Source of the DNA: Branchiostoma lanceolatum
Lineage: Eukaryota > Chordata > Leptocardii > Amphioxiformes > Branchiostomatidae
Reading direction: 5' to 3'
Assembly: GCF_035083965.1 (NCBI RefSeq)
Contig: NC_089726.1
Span: 18,853,501-18,917,500 of the forward strand
Length of the DNA stretch: 64,000 bases
Positions 29,962 through 41,229 of the stretch are shown here, piece by piece (the first letter of the stretch is position 1; each line of letters starts with the position of its first letter). The notes under the pieces were generated by a model. That model searched no databases. It was given only the letters and a program-made list of their open reading frames with translations, and was not told the DNA's origin. The position numbers were made by a program, and so were the translations under genes.

Positions 29962-32900
29962 GTAAACATTCTTGAGTTGCCGTAAATCTTTAAAGGAAAC
30001 CCAAGCAATATTAGGGCCCGAACTCTTTTAATTTTGAAATCTATCTTATTTATTTTGTCGTTTCTATACATGATTAGTTCAAACAACACTATCACAATGT
30101 ATAGCAATGTTCATGATGCAAAAATATGACGTTGTTGTGAGGTAAGAACTCACTGAAAATCATGGCCAGGGTTTTTGTAGGCTCACGAAACTAAGGGGAT
30201 CATCATATGGCACATTTTTACACGGTTTTAAAAATGCTCAAAGTATAAAGTTACTACACAAATGTGCTAATCAGTGTTAGTAAATGTCACTACCATAAAG
30301 ATTTCAGCATTATTTAATCAACATATTTTTGGCACTAATATTACTCTGGTTGCCTTTAAACTTTTGGGGCGATTTTGTTTTCGTGGTGACCTTTCCACTG
30401 CAAATGCATGACACTGCGAATTTCTAATTACTAGAGTATTCTTTCAACCGCAGATTTAAAACATGGCTAAAACCTCCTTTTTACTTCTATCGCAAGATAA
30501 ACCACTGCGAAAGTAAATCAATTTACAATATTTTGGCTGTCAATCACTTTTAGTGTAAAGTGAGTTAGGCGTGAGTCATTGCACACTGCCTAGTCACATG
30601 CATAATCCGATTAAAGGATTTTCAGGGTTCAATAGATAGGGGAATGCATGATGAATAGATTGCTAGATGTTGCTTTTCTGGAATTGTTTTGAAGTCTTTG
30701 ACAAGGGCAACAAGGGCAAATTTTTCTTCTATCAGTTCGAAAAAAGAGGAAAAACAGGAACTTGAGTAAAGGTCTTGGGAGATCTATTAGTAGTTAAATT
30801 AAATGATAGTTATTGATTAAATGATCAAATGTTCTAGCACTCCACTCTACACATTTGTTGTTCTTTATTGATACGAGCCTTATCTTTGTTTGATTTGGCA
30901 AGAAAGAAGAAATTAGTTGTGTCAGGCAAGAAAACCAAAGTATCCATAGTGAAATTTGGTGGATCAATAATTATATTGGAAAGACAGCTGATTTTCGAGT
31001 CTGGAAGTTCATTATAATTAATGTATTCTAATTGTACAAACTACAAATGAATAATGTTGTTTTTTTATTCAGTATTTAAGTCCTCTCTTTTATTTTTCAA
31101 CAGTCCTGAAGGGAAGAAGTTTCGATCCCGAACGGAGATCGCAAAGTTCTGCAAAGACAAGGGACTGAAGATAGACACTGATTCCTTCACATTTGGCGGA
31201 AAGGTGACGTCTTCAGCGAAGAAAGCCACGAAGGACACGCCTTCCACGTCCAGGGGCCGAGGCCGACCGCCAAAAGCAGCTGCAGCAAAGAAAGAAAAGG
31301 AACAAAAGACGCCCGGGAAGCTTGTGGTTAAGATGCGGTTTTCTACACCGCAGAAGAGGTCAAAGAGTTCTGGCAGCTCTTCCAAAGAACCGGCTGCAAA
31401 GAAGCCAAGGGGACGGCCACCAAAAACCAAGCAGGAAGTCAAGGTCAAGTTTCCAATGGGACCGAAGGCAGCCCAAAGCCCCAAAAAGGGCGCCAAGTCA
31501 AAGACCCCCGCAAAGAAGGAAAGAAAGGCGCCAGCAGTGAAGAAACCAGCCAAACCTGCAAAAGAGAAGAAATCGGCAGCAAAGAAGGCGGCAAAGGCAC
31601 CTCCCAAGACAAAGCCTCCCGCGAAAGCGGCACCGAAAACTACCGCACCGAAACCGCTCAAGAAACGGAAAGCTCCCGAAGAAACCGAGGCAGCTTCCCC
31701 GTCCAAGAAAGCGAAGAAGCCCGAGGCGACCGCGGGAGCTCCTTCCAAGTCTGAAACAGGTGAGTCCAGCCAACCTACTGAAGCAGATGTAGTTGTACTT
31801 GCAGATGATTTATCCAAGCAGTCAGAGAAATCGGAAGATGCCGCCGAACCCGAAATCATCTCAATCTCCGAGGCAGCATCAGGAGACGACAGAGAGATGT
31901 CCCCGCCCCGGGAGGGCATGAGTCCGGAAGAGATGATGCCCCCCGAGAGCGAAGAGGACGAAGACGAGGGTTTCGTTATCGTGGACATGAAGGATTGCGA
32001 AGAAGAGCCCGAAGTGGTGGCTGAAGTTCCGGCTGAAGCTCAACCATCAGAACCGCCCAGGTCAGGAAACATAGAGACACTGGTGTTCAGGCCCCTCAAT
32101 ACGCCCGAGAAAAGCCAGGGGGCGCCTCAACGAGCTACCGCCGGCCCGGTTCAACAGGAGAATGTAGCCGTGATCACGCCGCCGCCGGAGCCTGCAAGGG
32201 AAGCCAGCAACTCCGAGTCACGGGGTTCGTCCGAGTCGGGGAGCACCACTTATCTCCCCGAGATAATCGAGTGTCAGGCTCCGGCGACGGGACAAGCCCA
32301 AACCCTCCTACCGCCAGCCAACACGACAGGCCGTCTGCCGCTGTCCAGAACCCAAAGTTGGGGCTCGAACATCCCCGAGCCATCTGTCTCTCCGCTGCCA
32401 AGGAGTATCTCGCCCCTCACCGATAGGTCAGACAACGAGCCGGTCAGCGCGTTCGAACCCGTGTTCCCGCATGCGCCGGGAGTCGGCACCACCACCAGAG
32501 TGCTGGCGGAAAGCGGGAATATCTTCGAACGTCTGGCGCCGCCGCCGCCTCCTCCTGCTGACGTCGGTGTCTCCACCGAAGAATACCGCCGAAGCGCTTT
32601 CCAGCCCGTCGTCCCTCCGACCGTGGGACGGCAAGCGACCAACCACTGCACCATTCCTCCTCCAACCGGTGCGGGGAGTGCGTTTCAACCCGTGCTTCCC
32701 TCAGCGCCAGGGGCTACCACTAATGGTGACGGAGCGTCGGCCAGGGGTAGGGAGTTAGAAACAGTATCAAATAGTGACAGCGTCAGCTCTGCGGAGAAAA
32801 GTGAAGTTAGCCCCGCACAACCTTTAATGCCCCCATCCTACAGTTCGTAAAAACTGTAGCCAACATTTTACTGTTAACTAGGAAATTGAGAGCAATTACT

Positions 32901-35900
32901 GTAGTTGTAAACAACTAGCTTCAAGTAGGCAGCGTTTTAATGAAATCAACTTGCTGTGGCGGTGGCAAATTTTGTATCTACCTACATATTGGACATTGGA
33001 TTTGATGTACCAGTTGAGGAGTGTACAAAATGTTTGTTGTGGATAATAGTTTTTCGTCAAGAGGTAATTTGAAGTTTATTTTGAACCGATGAAAATATAT
33101 GCGTATGCCAACTAGATTACTTGCTTGCAGGAAAAATACGAAGTCGTAGTAGTAGTGGTCTTCACACATTTTGACAGCAATTTCATGATACTTCACTCTA
33201 GTATGGAGGTTTGAAATGGGGGAGGGGGTACATTGTTGGGTAGGTACATACACATTCTTCAGAATGTAGGTGGGTTTCTAACTTTCAGAGGGCAGTGCAG
33301 TCCCTACTACTGATATCATCATGTTATGATACTAGAAAATAGTCGAAAAGAGTATATTCAAGAATGGAGTGAAACAAGACCTCTTGTTGTAAAATGCTAC
33401 TGAAAATAGGCATTGCAACTGTTGCAATGATTTGAGAGCCCCTTAGATGACTTTTTTTTAAATAGAAATCTAAAATGTGAAATCATAGTCACCTAGAAAC
33501 TTCACCGTCAACTGGATGAAATCACATGTAGGCAGGTTTCAAATAACACAAAAACAGGAAACGACCAATGGTAGACTGGATACTAAGTGAGTGACAGGAT
33601 GCTTTTGTTTTATACCGACACCTTAATTTTTTTGTTTAGTTTGGCGTCTGTTTCAGGAAGACATTTTTAACAAAGGAATCTATTAATGCTGGTAAAATGT
33701 GAGGAAAGCTTGTAACTACAGCTGTGTTTTATTTATATTTCATTTGTGAGAAAGTAGCGTTAAAACCTGACATCAGGGACCTTTCAAAGAATGGGGTTGG
33801 CTGCGGTGTGGCCTTGGTAAAACGAAGGATATTTGGGGCCCCCCTTTTCCATTTTTCTCTAGAAATTAAATTGAGTCTATTGGAGCTATTTTTAATATTA
33901 AGTGGCGCTAATGTATGATTGAAATGTCTAGCAGCCGACTTACATGTAAATGTAATGGCTTAAAATGAAGTAGCCAATGGCTGGAAGAGGAGTAATCTAA
34001 TCAGTTACCATCGAAACACCAATGGCAGCCGCTGTCCTCTGTTCCATTGGAAACTTCCCTGTCAGAAAGGTATCTGCTTGAAACTACACTTGATGTAAAT
34101 GCTCTTCTAAAATATATCAGAGCAAACTTGGACTTTATTGGTAAGGTTGCAGAAACTTTCCCAGATAAATTCTGTACATAACTCAGAAAGATTTCTCTTT
34201 GGAGGCTTTGTTTTGACCGACGAACATCAATCGTTTAAACATTCCTTGTCAAAATTCGCTTTTTTTTCTCTCACAATTTTTTATGTTTGTAACAGTAGAG
34301 TAGAGAGATCACCATGTATGTTGCACTATCTTTAAAGAAATGTAATTTAAAAAATAACTGACGTGTATTTGTAGTGAAGTGATGACGACTTAGAGGTTAG
34401 TAGATGGCTCCGAGGGGCGTGTGCTTGTGTTACAGCATTTGAAAATTTGACAGTTGAACTGAATGAATTTGAATCTGATTTGATTGAAACTGTGTATCCA
34501 TACTACTAGCAAAGAATGTATAGGCAAGTATTTTATCTGTACATAGTCCAGAAATCCTATATATAACCCGACAATACTGCACCAGTCTTTAGCCTGTGAG
34601 TGAAAGAAACTTTTAGGTGCTGGAATGAAATAAATATTTCTGTAGCCCTACATGGACTTGTTTGTGCTTTCTCGCTTGATGCGCTTTTCGGCAGAAAAAA
34701 GTTTCGAAACTGAAAGGGAAATTCAATCAACAAGTTTTTCAGTGAATTCAATGCAAGTGATCAAGGTGTCTATATACATGTGTATCCCCTATAAACTCCT
34801 TGACAAGTACACCCCGACCAATCAACCTCTTTGAAACTCAGGTTCGAATCAGCCATGACCCGACAATTGCTTCCTAGTTTGACTAAATCTGTCAAAACAA
34901 ACTCGCCAGTGAGATGCTGGAAGGTGTCAGCTTTTAAAAGATGTTTTCAGATTGACAATTTTGGCACATTGGAAATGATAGAAGCTGACCGCGATTTAAC
35001 GTTTAGAAAAAAGAAGTGATCAAGAAACAATGTAAACTTGGTTGACCAAACCCAAGCATGCAAGGTTCCTAACTTTTTGTGCCAAATTTATGTGTCCATA
35101 TAAGGTCAGGTTTGTGGTTGTATGAGGACAAGTGGATCTTGTGGTTGTATGAGGAAAAGTGGAGCTTCTTACTGAATCAAATCATCATCATCATCATCAT
35201 CTTGAAAAAGGTCCAGTTTCCTTCAGTTTATAAGAGTCTTCATGCAACGTACCATCAACAGTCAAGGATATAACCATAAGAAAAGATGGTGTCCTCGGCC
35301 ATGTGTTTTTATTTCAAACTACTCTGCTATCGTGTCTGTGACTAGTTCTATCAGCTTAGTAAGTCACTGGATAACAAAGGTACACAGCCAAGTATTTTTA
35401 CATAGCCGAGATTTCAGTGACCGTCTGTCACCTTGCTCTGGGCAATACTGATTGGTTCTACTCTGCACTGCAGCTAGGTGTCGCTGCTGCAACATGAATA
35501 ATGCGGCCCAAAATGTCTATAAAGAGTTAACTTACAAACCAAACAATTTAACCCTTGACCAAGGAGGAGATTTAGCCAGCTAACCAAACCATTTTTTTGT
35601 TGCTTCTCCGAATCGCCTCTCCTGTTTTTCCCATTTTGAAAAAAAAATCCTCATATTCTTTATGTTATGTAAACCCTTATCTTCACCCCAGACTATTTGC
35701 AATTTTTTTTTTAACGCCCTGTCGCTCCAATTTTCCGACAATCAATAAATAGAATTGTTGTGGCCTTACGTTCAGGAAATGAGGCTTTATGTCAGGACTA
35801 GTAAAACCTGTCTTGGGCAACAACAAGATGAGGCGTTTTTACAAACATCCAATCATATATTAAAAATCAAAACAAAATTCACAACCCAAAACCATGGTGC

Positions 35901-38900
35901 CTTTCAGAGCCAGGAGTCAGTCCGTATTTCAGTGGAGACGCGGGTAACCTCCCTCCGCCCAAGGAAAAGTTTGCCGCGACCAAGTGGACGCCTCCGCGGT
36001 CGCCCTTCAACCTCGTTCAGGAACACCTTTTCCACGACCCCTGGAAACTGCTTGTGGCAACCATTTTCCTCCAGCGGACGACAGGTTGGTGTTCTTGTCG
36101 TTCTTAGAAAGCAGCGCTAACTGATGTTATTGGTTAATCCCTAACATTTATCACCTTAGATGTGGAATGGCATCTTATGATATATATTTCAATGGCCCCA
36201 TCATCTTGGAAGCCCAACATTTTTTACTAGAGGGGGGATTAGGGTATTCCAGTTTGAGCCAATGATACATGCATTCCTATGGGGAAGTTGACAGAAATTA
36301 GGTGTCATTATTTCAGGAACCAAAGATTCTGACCCAGAAAACTTACCCTCAAATTCTAACCTGTTCTGAAGACAGTCATCTAACAGAATTACGAGAACTT
36401 CTATATGGCTATTCTGCGGGGAAACACCCCTGAGCGAGAGCACTTGAGTCAGTCCATTTGCCTTATAAGGGCCCGTTCGCAACCATCCCACTATCTCCCG
36501 GGGGTCCAGAAGACAAAAAGATGGGGAAAGGTTGTTTTTGTCAACAAATTCTACAAGTATGAAGTCTATTATGTTATACCCACCCCAGAATTGCCAAGAT
36601 TTCACCAAAAATCCCACCAAGAAAGGCTTTCAATGTTTTAATGCCCTCTTTAATTCTGAGCTCTCTCATCCTGGGGTCTAGGCGCCTGAGCTAATACCCT
36701 CGTCCCCACTAGATACTGTACATACAGTAACGTTTCATGCATCATTCAAAGTATCATGCTTTCTTCTATCTTTTAATAGCCTTGTTTCGTGAGATTTGAC
36801 TTTAATTGGTATGAAATATTACAGATTTCTGGTCTAAAATTACCTTTATTGACTATACAATAAGAGGTGTAACAGCTTTAAGGACTCAACCCCCGGGGTG
36901 TTGCCAACAAAAATTTGCTTTACTGCCACAATGTGTCGAAATGAGGCTAATTTTCAATGTTTTTAGGCCAAGCAGCGATCCCGTTGATGTGGGAGTTTTT
37001 CCGTCGCTGGCCGTCACCGGAAGTGACGCGTGAGGCCGACTGGAAACCGATCTCTGAGCTCCTACAGCCACTGGGGCTGTACCAGAAACGCGCCAAAACC
37101 CTCATCAGATTCTCAGGTAGGGCAGGGCTCTGTACAGTTTGCACGGATTGTATAGCTTAGTTTTCTTCCACCGTGAAACGGGAGGTATTGTTTTAGCCTT
37201 TGTCCCTGTGTGTTTCCACACTCATTATCTCCTTGAAAAATGGAGATATTGTTTTTGGCGTGTCTGTGTGTCTGTCTGTCTGTCTGTCTTTGTTGTAGTG
37301 AGCAGAACTCAAGAACCTCTGGATGGATTACAATGATATTTGGTGTGTTGGTGGGTATTGGGGGGACAAAGGTCAAGGTCGATTTTGGGCCCCCTGGTAT
37401 GTGACCTTGGCACTGCAGCAGAAGTTCCGTTTCTCTATCTTTTGACCTGGACACGCTATGGTCTTGACATTTTGGTGGCAGATAGCTCGTTATGTAATGA
37501 AGAATTGGTGTAGGTTTGGACCCCCTAGTTTCTACATGCTAGGCACGTGGGGGACGCAAACAGGAAGTTAGGTCAGAGGTCCCAGAAAGGTCCGAGAATA
37601 GTTTATCAAAGATTATCTCATTTCCTATCTTCAATTTCCTGCTAAGTATGTGCATGTCTGTTTCCTTATTTTAGTCATTGGGAAAATGCATAAACAGGTC
37701 TGAGTCAGCAAGAAATCTATCCTGGAGTCCGAGAAAGAGACATGCAAACACACAGACGATGCTAACTTGAGCAAAGAACGATGCTAAAGGCACCCAGAGC
37801 ATTTTTTGAGGCTTGAAAACTGGAAATATTCTAGTTGTTGTAATCTTTATGAAATTGACATTTAATGCCACTGTTAACCACATTTGCGTGTGGATTTCTG
37901 ATCAAAAGTGCTCAAAAATGGCACAAAAATAAGCTACACTGTGATCTTTTAGTTTCACGTGCCTAGTGTAAATAGACCGATACCATAGCCCCGCCGACCT
38001 CCGTCAAAACTTAGAAATACAAAAGTAAAAAATAGAAATGCAAATATTTGACGGGCATGCAGTCACTCTCTCATTGGTCCAACCGCTAATTGTGATGGAC
38101 AGTCAAGATCAATCTATTGGGGCTTGGATTTTCTTACCACACAACGACATTGTATCTTTGCTCCTTTAATGTCGATATGTAATGGTATAGTGTTATTGAA
38201 ACTTACTATGCGTAGGAATGACTAGAAATTGGAGTTTTTTATTCAAGTTTCAAGCCTCATAAAATGCTCTGGATGCCTTTAAAAGAAAAGTTCACTCATT
38301 ATTCTAACATGATTGCAACAGTTGCAATAATGTTAGAATAACAGATGACTGTTTCCTAGTACAGGATCTGTTATTTGCTATCACTCACTATTACATGTAT
38401 GTTTTTCTTTGCTATTCTGTACAGATGAGTTCCTGACTAAAGACTGGACCTACCCAGATGAGCTTCACGGTATCGGCAAGTACGGCAACGACTCCTATCG
38501 CATCTTCTGTGTCAACGAGTGGAGACAGGTGAGTAAATGTAGTTTATCATAAGTAGCTTTTCAACGTTCACATTGAAGATTAGGACAATGCTCAAAGTCA
38601 GTTGTCTTCCTACTGTAACAGTGGGGATCAACCTCCACTAACTGACCAGTTTAACTGGTCCGGACCTCTTAGCCTAGTGGTTAGCGTGTTGAATTCCCAA
38701 GCCGTGCGGATCGGGATTGGTGCGGGTTCAAATCCCGGGAGCGGCGTACTCGCCCCTTTGGGTTTTTACACTACAGTTAAACCTTTTTTAAAGCACAAAT
38801 TGAGAAAAGTTGACTAAAATCATCCCACCCTTATTTTTACCTTCGCCGAGAAGGTTATGCAGAGGGTAGCGTTTGTCTGTCTGTTTGTTTGTCTGTTTGT

Positions 38901-40433
38901 AGTGGCACAGGATAACTCGAGAATGCCTAAATGGATTGTCTTGATATTTGGTATGTTGGTAGGTTTTGATGAGACCTAAAAACGATGAGATTTTGGGCCC
39001 CCTAGCGGCTTCTTACGGTACTGCAGCGGAACTTCCTGTTTTGATATCTCGTGTTCTGGACATGCTATGGAACTTATTTTTGAGTGGTAGATAGATCTTT
39101 GGACAGAGAGTAAGTGGTGTGGGTTTGGGCCCCCTAGCGGCTTTTTTGGAACTGCAGGAGCAGGTTTTGCGTCTGACTTTGAAAGGGAATAACTCAAGAA
39201 GGGCTTGATGGATGGTAATGATTTTTGGTAGGTAGATAGCTTGAGTGATGATGTACATGATTAGACACTTTTTATGCAAATCAGTATCTAATTTGCATAA
39301 TTAATGAGGAAAGTTTATACATCCGCCAAATTCCATGATAGGACTCTGAAACATGTGACATATGTAACTGGGGAAGAGAAAAATATTAATTGATATGAAC
39401 TATGCAAATGAAGACCTCATTTGCATAATTAATGAGAAAATACTATAACATGATGGCCTTGATGGATGGTCATGATTTTTGGTATGTGGATAGCTTTTGT
39501 GATGCTTAGTATGATTGGACGATAGTTATGCAAATCAGATTCTAATTTGCATAATTAATGAGGCAACTTTAAAAATCTGCTTTGTTCCATGATATGACAA
39601 TTCAAATTGTAACTGAGGAAGAGAGGACTGTTGATAGATAGAAAATATGCAAATGTGGGCCTTATTTGCATACTTAATGAGTTACTTCTATTATTCCACA
39701 CTGGCAAAAGACGGCAATTTCATACATTTAATCCTTTTTGGTGGCATCGGGACGTTATGTGAATGTGAACATCGTTGAATCAAATTATGCTAATAAGGGC
39801 CTCATTTGCATAATTGATGATAAATTTGTTCAGCTCATACTTTGGACATGTTATATTCTAAGACAATGAACTGGTATGATTTATGATTGATGAGAAACAC
39901 TCCTAATACGTCAGTCATAAAGGTTAAAATCATTTGGCGAAGGTATGAGGTCGTGGAACTCTAGTTCTTAATGTTCTGCTGTATGCAAAGAAAACAAAGC
40001 CAAGCCATGGAGAGTCTGGTCATTTTCAGACACCAAGACAACCACAAAACGCGTCAAAAACGTGGTGTTCTCTATGGGGTCTTTTCATAATGTTGCATGG
40101 TTCATCCTTAGCCGCTTTTTTGCCAAGTTGTTATGAATACATTGTATTAGATATGGACATTCCTTAGCTATTAGAACCATAAGAACTCTTATATTATGGT
40201 TGCCTGGATGATATCTTGGTTAGGTTTACATCTGCTCTGATAGTGGCTTCCAACACCATTTGGTGTATCAGGCAGTGCACATCTCTGGTTCCATAGCCCT
40301 GGGGCCACACAGCTGTACAAGCAAGACCTCATTCCCTTGTGACGTTTCTTTTCTCTAGGTGATGCCAAGTGACCACAAGTTAAACGACTACCATAACTGG
40401 CTATTGAAGAACCACAAGGAACTGGGGATATGA
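29864..40433 (+). CDS. MBD4: MBD4-type methyl-CpG-binding DNA glycosylase (spliced form), six coding exons
   Basis: MBD4 excises T or U from G mismatches at methylated CpG sites in the nucleus. Exons: 29864-29961, 31104-31759, 35908-36084, 36967-37116, 38425-38528, 40359-40433; 1260 nt, 419 aa, every junction in phase. MBD (residues about 5-66): [20 protein letters not shown] ... [16 protein letters not shown], with R18, D28 and R40 at the positions that contact methyl-CpG in this family. A Lys/Pro-rich linker with two AT-hook cores (RGRPPK, about 85-90 and 135-140) follows. The glycosylase domain (about 270-419) has [35 protein letters not shown], and the HhH/catalytic block [17 protein letters not shown] with catalytic Asp at D383 (human D560 equivalent). 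Human MBD4 is 580 aa; the linker here is shorter. A Harbinger-like MITE lies 25 bp past the stop. Confidence 0.92.
29992..30360. mobile_element. foldback MITE (AAAGGNAACCCAAGCAATATTAGGG family)
   Basis: Left TTTAAAGGAAACCCAAGCAA and right TAATATTACTCTGGTTGCCTTTAAA are inverted. It starts about 30 bases after the donor of coding exon 1. Confidence 0.65.
31104..31759 (+). CDS. MBD4: MBD4-type gene coding exon 2, spliced form (MBD second half, AT-hooks)
   Basis: Acceptor TATTTTTCAACAG; donor at an internal consensus site, TCTGAAACAG|GTGAGT, phase 1, which joins in phase to the glycosylase exon at 35908. Encodes the rest of the MBD, AT-hook SRGRGRPPK, the MeCP2-like [14 protein letters not shown] (31309-31350), a second AT-hook KKPRGRPPK and an H1-like Lys/Ala/Pro segment. 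Confidence 0.85.
31104..32850 (+). CDS. alternative long exon 2: MeCP2-like isoform ending at 32850
   Basis: If the donor at 31760 is not used, the frame stays open for another 364 codons to TAA 32848-32850. With exon 1 this gives a 614-aa protein with MBD, two AT-hooks and a basic region but no glycosylase. The extension is GC-rich and coding-like: acidic ([16 protein letters not shown]), then Ser/Pro-rich with three AF(E/Q)PV-type repeats (32449, 32596, 32680). The domain order resembles vertebrate MeCP2. Alternatively, weaker in-phase donors near the 3' end (for example GGG|GTAGGG near 32747) could splice most of this exon into a longer glycosylase form. Transcript data would decide. Confidence 0.7.
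32851..35907. other. intron of the MBD4-type gene / possible 3'UTR of the long isoform
   Basis: Three kb of AT-rich sequence with no supportable frame. AATAAA-type motifs occur (for example around 34628 and 35744) and could serve the long isoform. A 17-bp palindrome ATTGCAACTGTTGCAAT lies at 33412-33428. A reversed Harbinger-like MITE fragment occupies 35590-35765. Confidence 0.5.
35590..35765 (-). mobile_element. Harbinger-like MITE, internally deleted, reversed
   Basis: Complement of the interior and terminus of the 56345-56840 element (CCTTATCTTCACCCCAGACT, GCCCTGTCGCTCCAATTTT), ending GTTGTGGCC followed by TTA. Confidence 0.65.
35908..36084 (+). CDS. MBD4: MBD4-type gene coding exon 3 (glycosylase domain start)
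   Basis: 177 nt, phase 1/1, acceptor GGTGCCTTTCAG, donor GACGACAG|GTTGGT. Encodes [20 protein letters not shown], then [20 protein letters not shown] and [18 protein letters not shown]. Confidence 0.9.
36967..37116 (+). CDS. MBD4: MBD4-type gene coding exon 4
   Basis: 150 nt, phase 1/1, acceptor CAATGTTTTTAG, donor TTCTCAG|GTAGGG. Encodes [20 protein letters not shown] ... [20 protein letters not shown], glycosylase helices. Confidence 0.92.
37180..37480. mobile_element. fragment of the TACCTTCGCC-type repeat
   Basis: Contains GTCTGTCTGTCTGTC, GGATTACAATGATATTTGGT and GATTTTGGGCCCCCTGG, which are shared with 38838-39945 and, inverted, with 50030-50740. Confidence 0.5.
37786..38283. mobile_element. 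foldback MITE, about 500 bp
   Basis: Termini TAAAGGCACCCAGAGCATTT and AAATGCTCTGGATGCCTTTA are inverted for about 40 bp with few mismatches (continuing TGAGGCTTGAAA / TTTCAAGCCTCA). It lies in the intron before coding exon 5. Confidence 0.8.
38299..38341. repeat. near-perfect 43-bp palindrome
   Basis: Two 21-bp arms around a single base, one mismatch; the core is ATTGCAACAGTTGCAAT. It lies 84 bp upstream of coding exon 5. The same 17-bp core (centre base differing) occurs at 33412-33428 in the same gene. Confidence 0.85.
38425..38528 (+). CDS. MBD4: MBD4-type gene coding exon 5 (catalytic motif)
   Basis: 104 nt, phase 1/0, acceptor CTATTCTGTACAG, donor AGACAG|GTGAGT. Encodes [20 protein letters not shown] then [15 protein letters not shown], holding the helix-hairpin-helix and the catalytic Asp. 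Confidence 0.94.
38661..38835 (+). mobile_element. tRNA-derived SINE
   Basis: Head TTAGCCTAGTGGTTAGCGTG and box B GGTTCAAATCC (38725-38735), then CTCGCCCCTTTGGGTTTTTA. It lies in the last intron of the MBD4-type gene. Confidence 0.7.
38838..39945. mobile_element. 1.1-kb dispersed repeat with ACCTTCGCC ends
   Basis: Starts TACCTTCGCCGAGAAGGTTA and ends ATTTGGCGAAGGTA. The interior has several TATGCAAAT...ATTTGCATAATTAATGAG modules in tandem. An inverted relative spans about 50030-50740. No coding frame. Confidence 0.65.
40359..40433 (+). CDS. MBD4: MBD4-type gene last coding exon
   Basis: Acceptor TTTTCTCTAG, 24 codons plus [23 protein letters not shown] then ELGI, the expected C-terminus of the glycosylase domain. 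Confidence 0.94.
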   Translation: MMPSDHKLNDYHNWLLKNHKELGI

Positions 40434-40458
40434 TAGGGGCTATCCCACATACTTACTA

Positions 40459-40642
40459 GGCCACACCAATTTAATTTCTTGGTTAACGGATTTTTATTTT
40501 CAAAAAAAAAAAAATTTTAGAAAAAAAATAAATCATGAAAACAGAAGGCTGGCCCAGCCTTCTGTTTTCATAAAAAAAATTTTTCTAAAATTTTTTTTGG
40601 AAAATAAATTTCTGTTAACCAAGAAATTAAATTGGTGTGGCC
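40459..40642. mobile_element. Harbinger-like MITE, 184 bp, in the MBD4-type 3'UTR
   Basis: GGCCACACCAATTTAATTTC and its complement as termini, with a perfect GAAAACAGAAGGCTGG / CCAGCCTTCTGTTTTC centre. The whole element can fold into a hairpin. It starts 25 bp after the stop codon. Confidence 0.85.
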
Positions 40643-40978
40643 TTAGTGAACTGATTTTAAAGATACACATGTACATGGTTAGTTTGGTGCATAGGTAACA
40701 TACTGAAATTAAAATGTTTGAGGAAGCCAACCAACAAATCTTCACAAACACCTTTTGTTTCCAGTTGCCTTTAACATCATCGGTACATACGTGGAGTTCA
40801 CCTTTAATTTTTCATTATTTTTGTACTTACTGTATCCTCGGTTATGTCTTTCATTAGGTTTCTGGTCTGGCCATTATAAAAGTTTCAGACTTAAATACGG
40901 TGTACAAAGTCAAGCATGAACCATGTCAAATGTTACATAGGCAGAAGCCTATTACTGTGCCGTTTTGAAATGCTTCAC

Positions 40979-41229
40979 TAAGCCCCCCTCTCACTGGACC
41001 CGTGGCACGCTGGCGGCGGCGCTGAGGCTGATCGAATTGACAAAGCACTCAACGACTTTCATCGACAAAAAACCAATCTTTTTATGTTTTATGTGTATTG
41101 TTGTCTTTTTGGTCATACTTGTACTTTTTTAATGATATTCCCATTATAAAGTCAATGGTAACACTAATCCAGCTTAGGACGCAGTGACGTCGCCAGCGTG
41201 CCATGGGTCCAGTGAGAGGGGGGCTTTAG
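40979..41229. mobile_element. foldback MITE, about 250 bp
   Basis: AAGCCCCCCTCTCACTGGAC at the left and GTCCAGTGAGAGGGGGGCTT at the right are perfect complements, with further pairing (GGCACGCTGGCG / CGCCAGCGTGCC). Confidence 0.85.

Noticed and set aside
31065..31988. 307-codon minus-strand frame opposite the MBD4-type exon
   Set aside because: Shadow of the plus-strand coding exon; low-complexity Ser/Phe/Gly composition follows from antisense Lys/Glu/Pro codons.
38838..39945. Autonomous transposon
   Set aside because: No open frame of useful length; repeated ATTTGCAT modules only.
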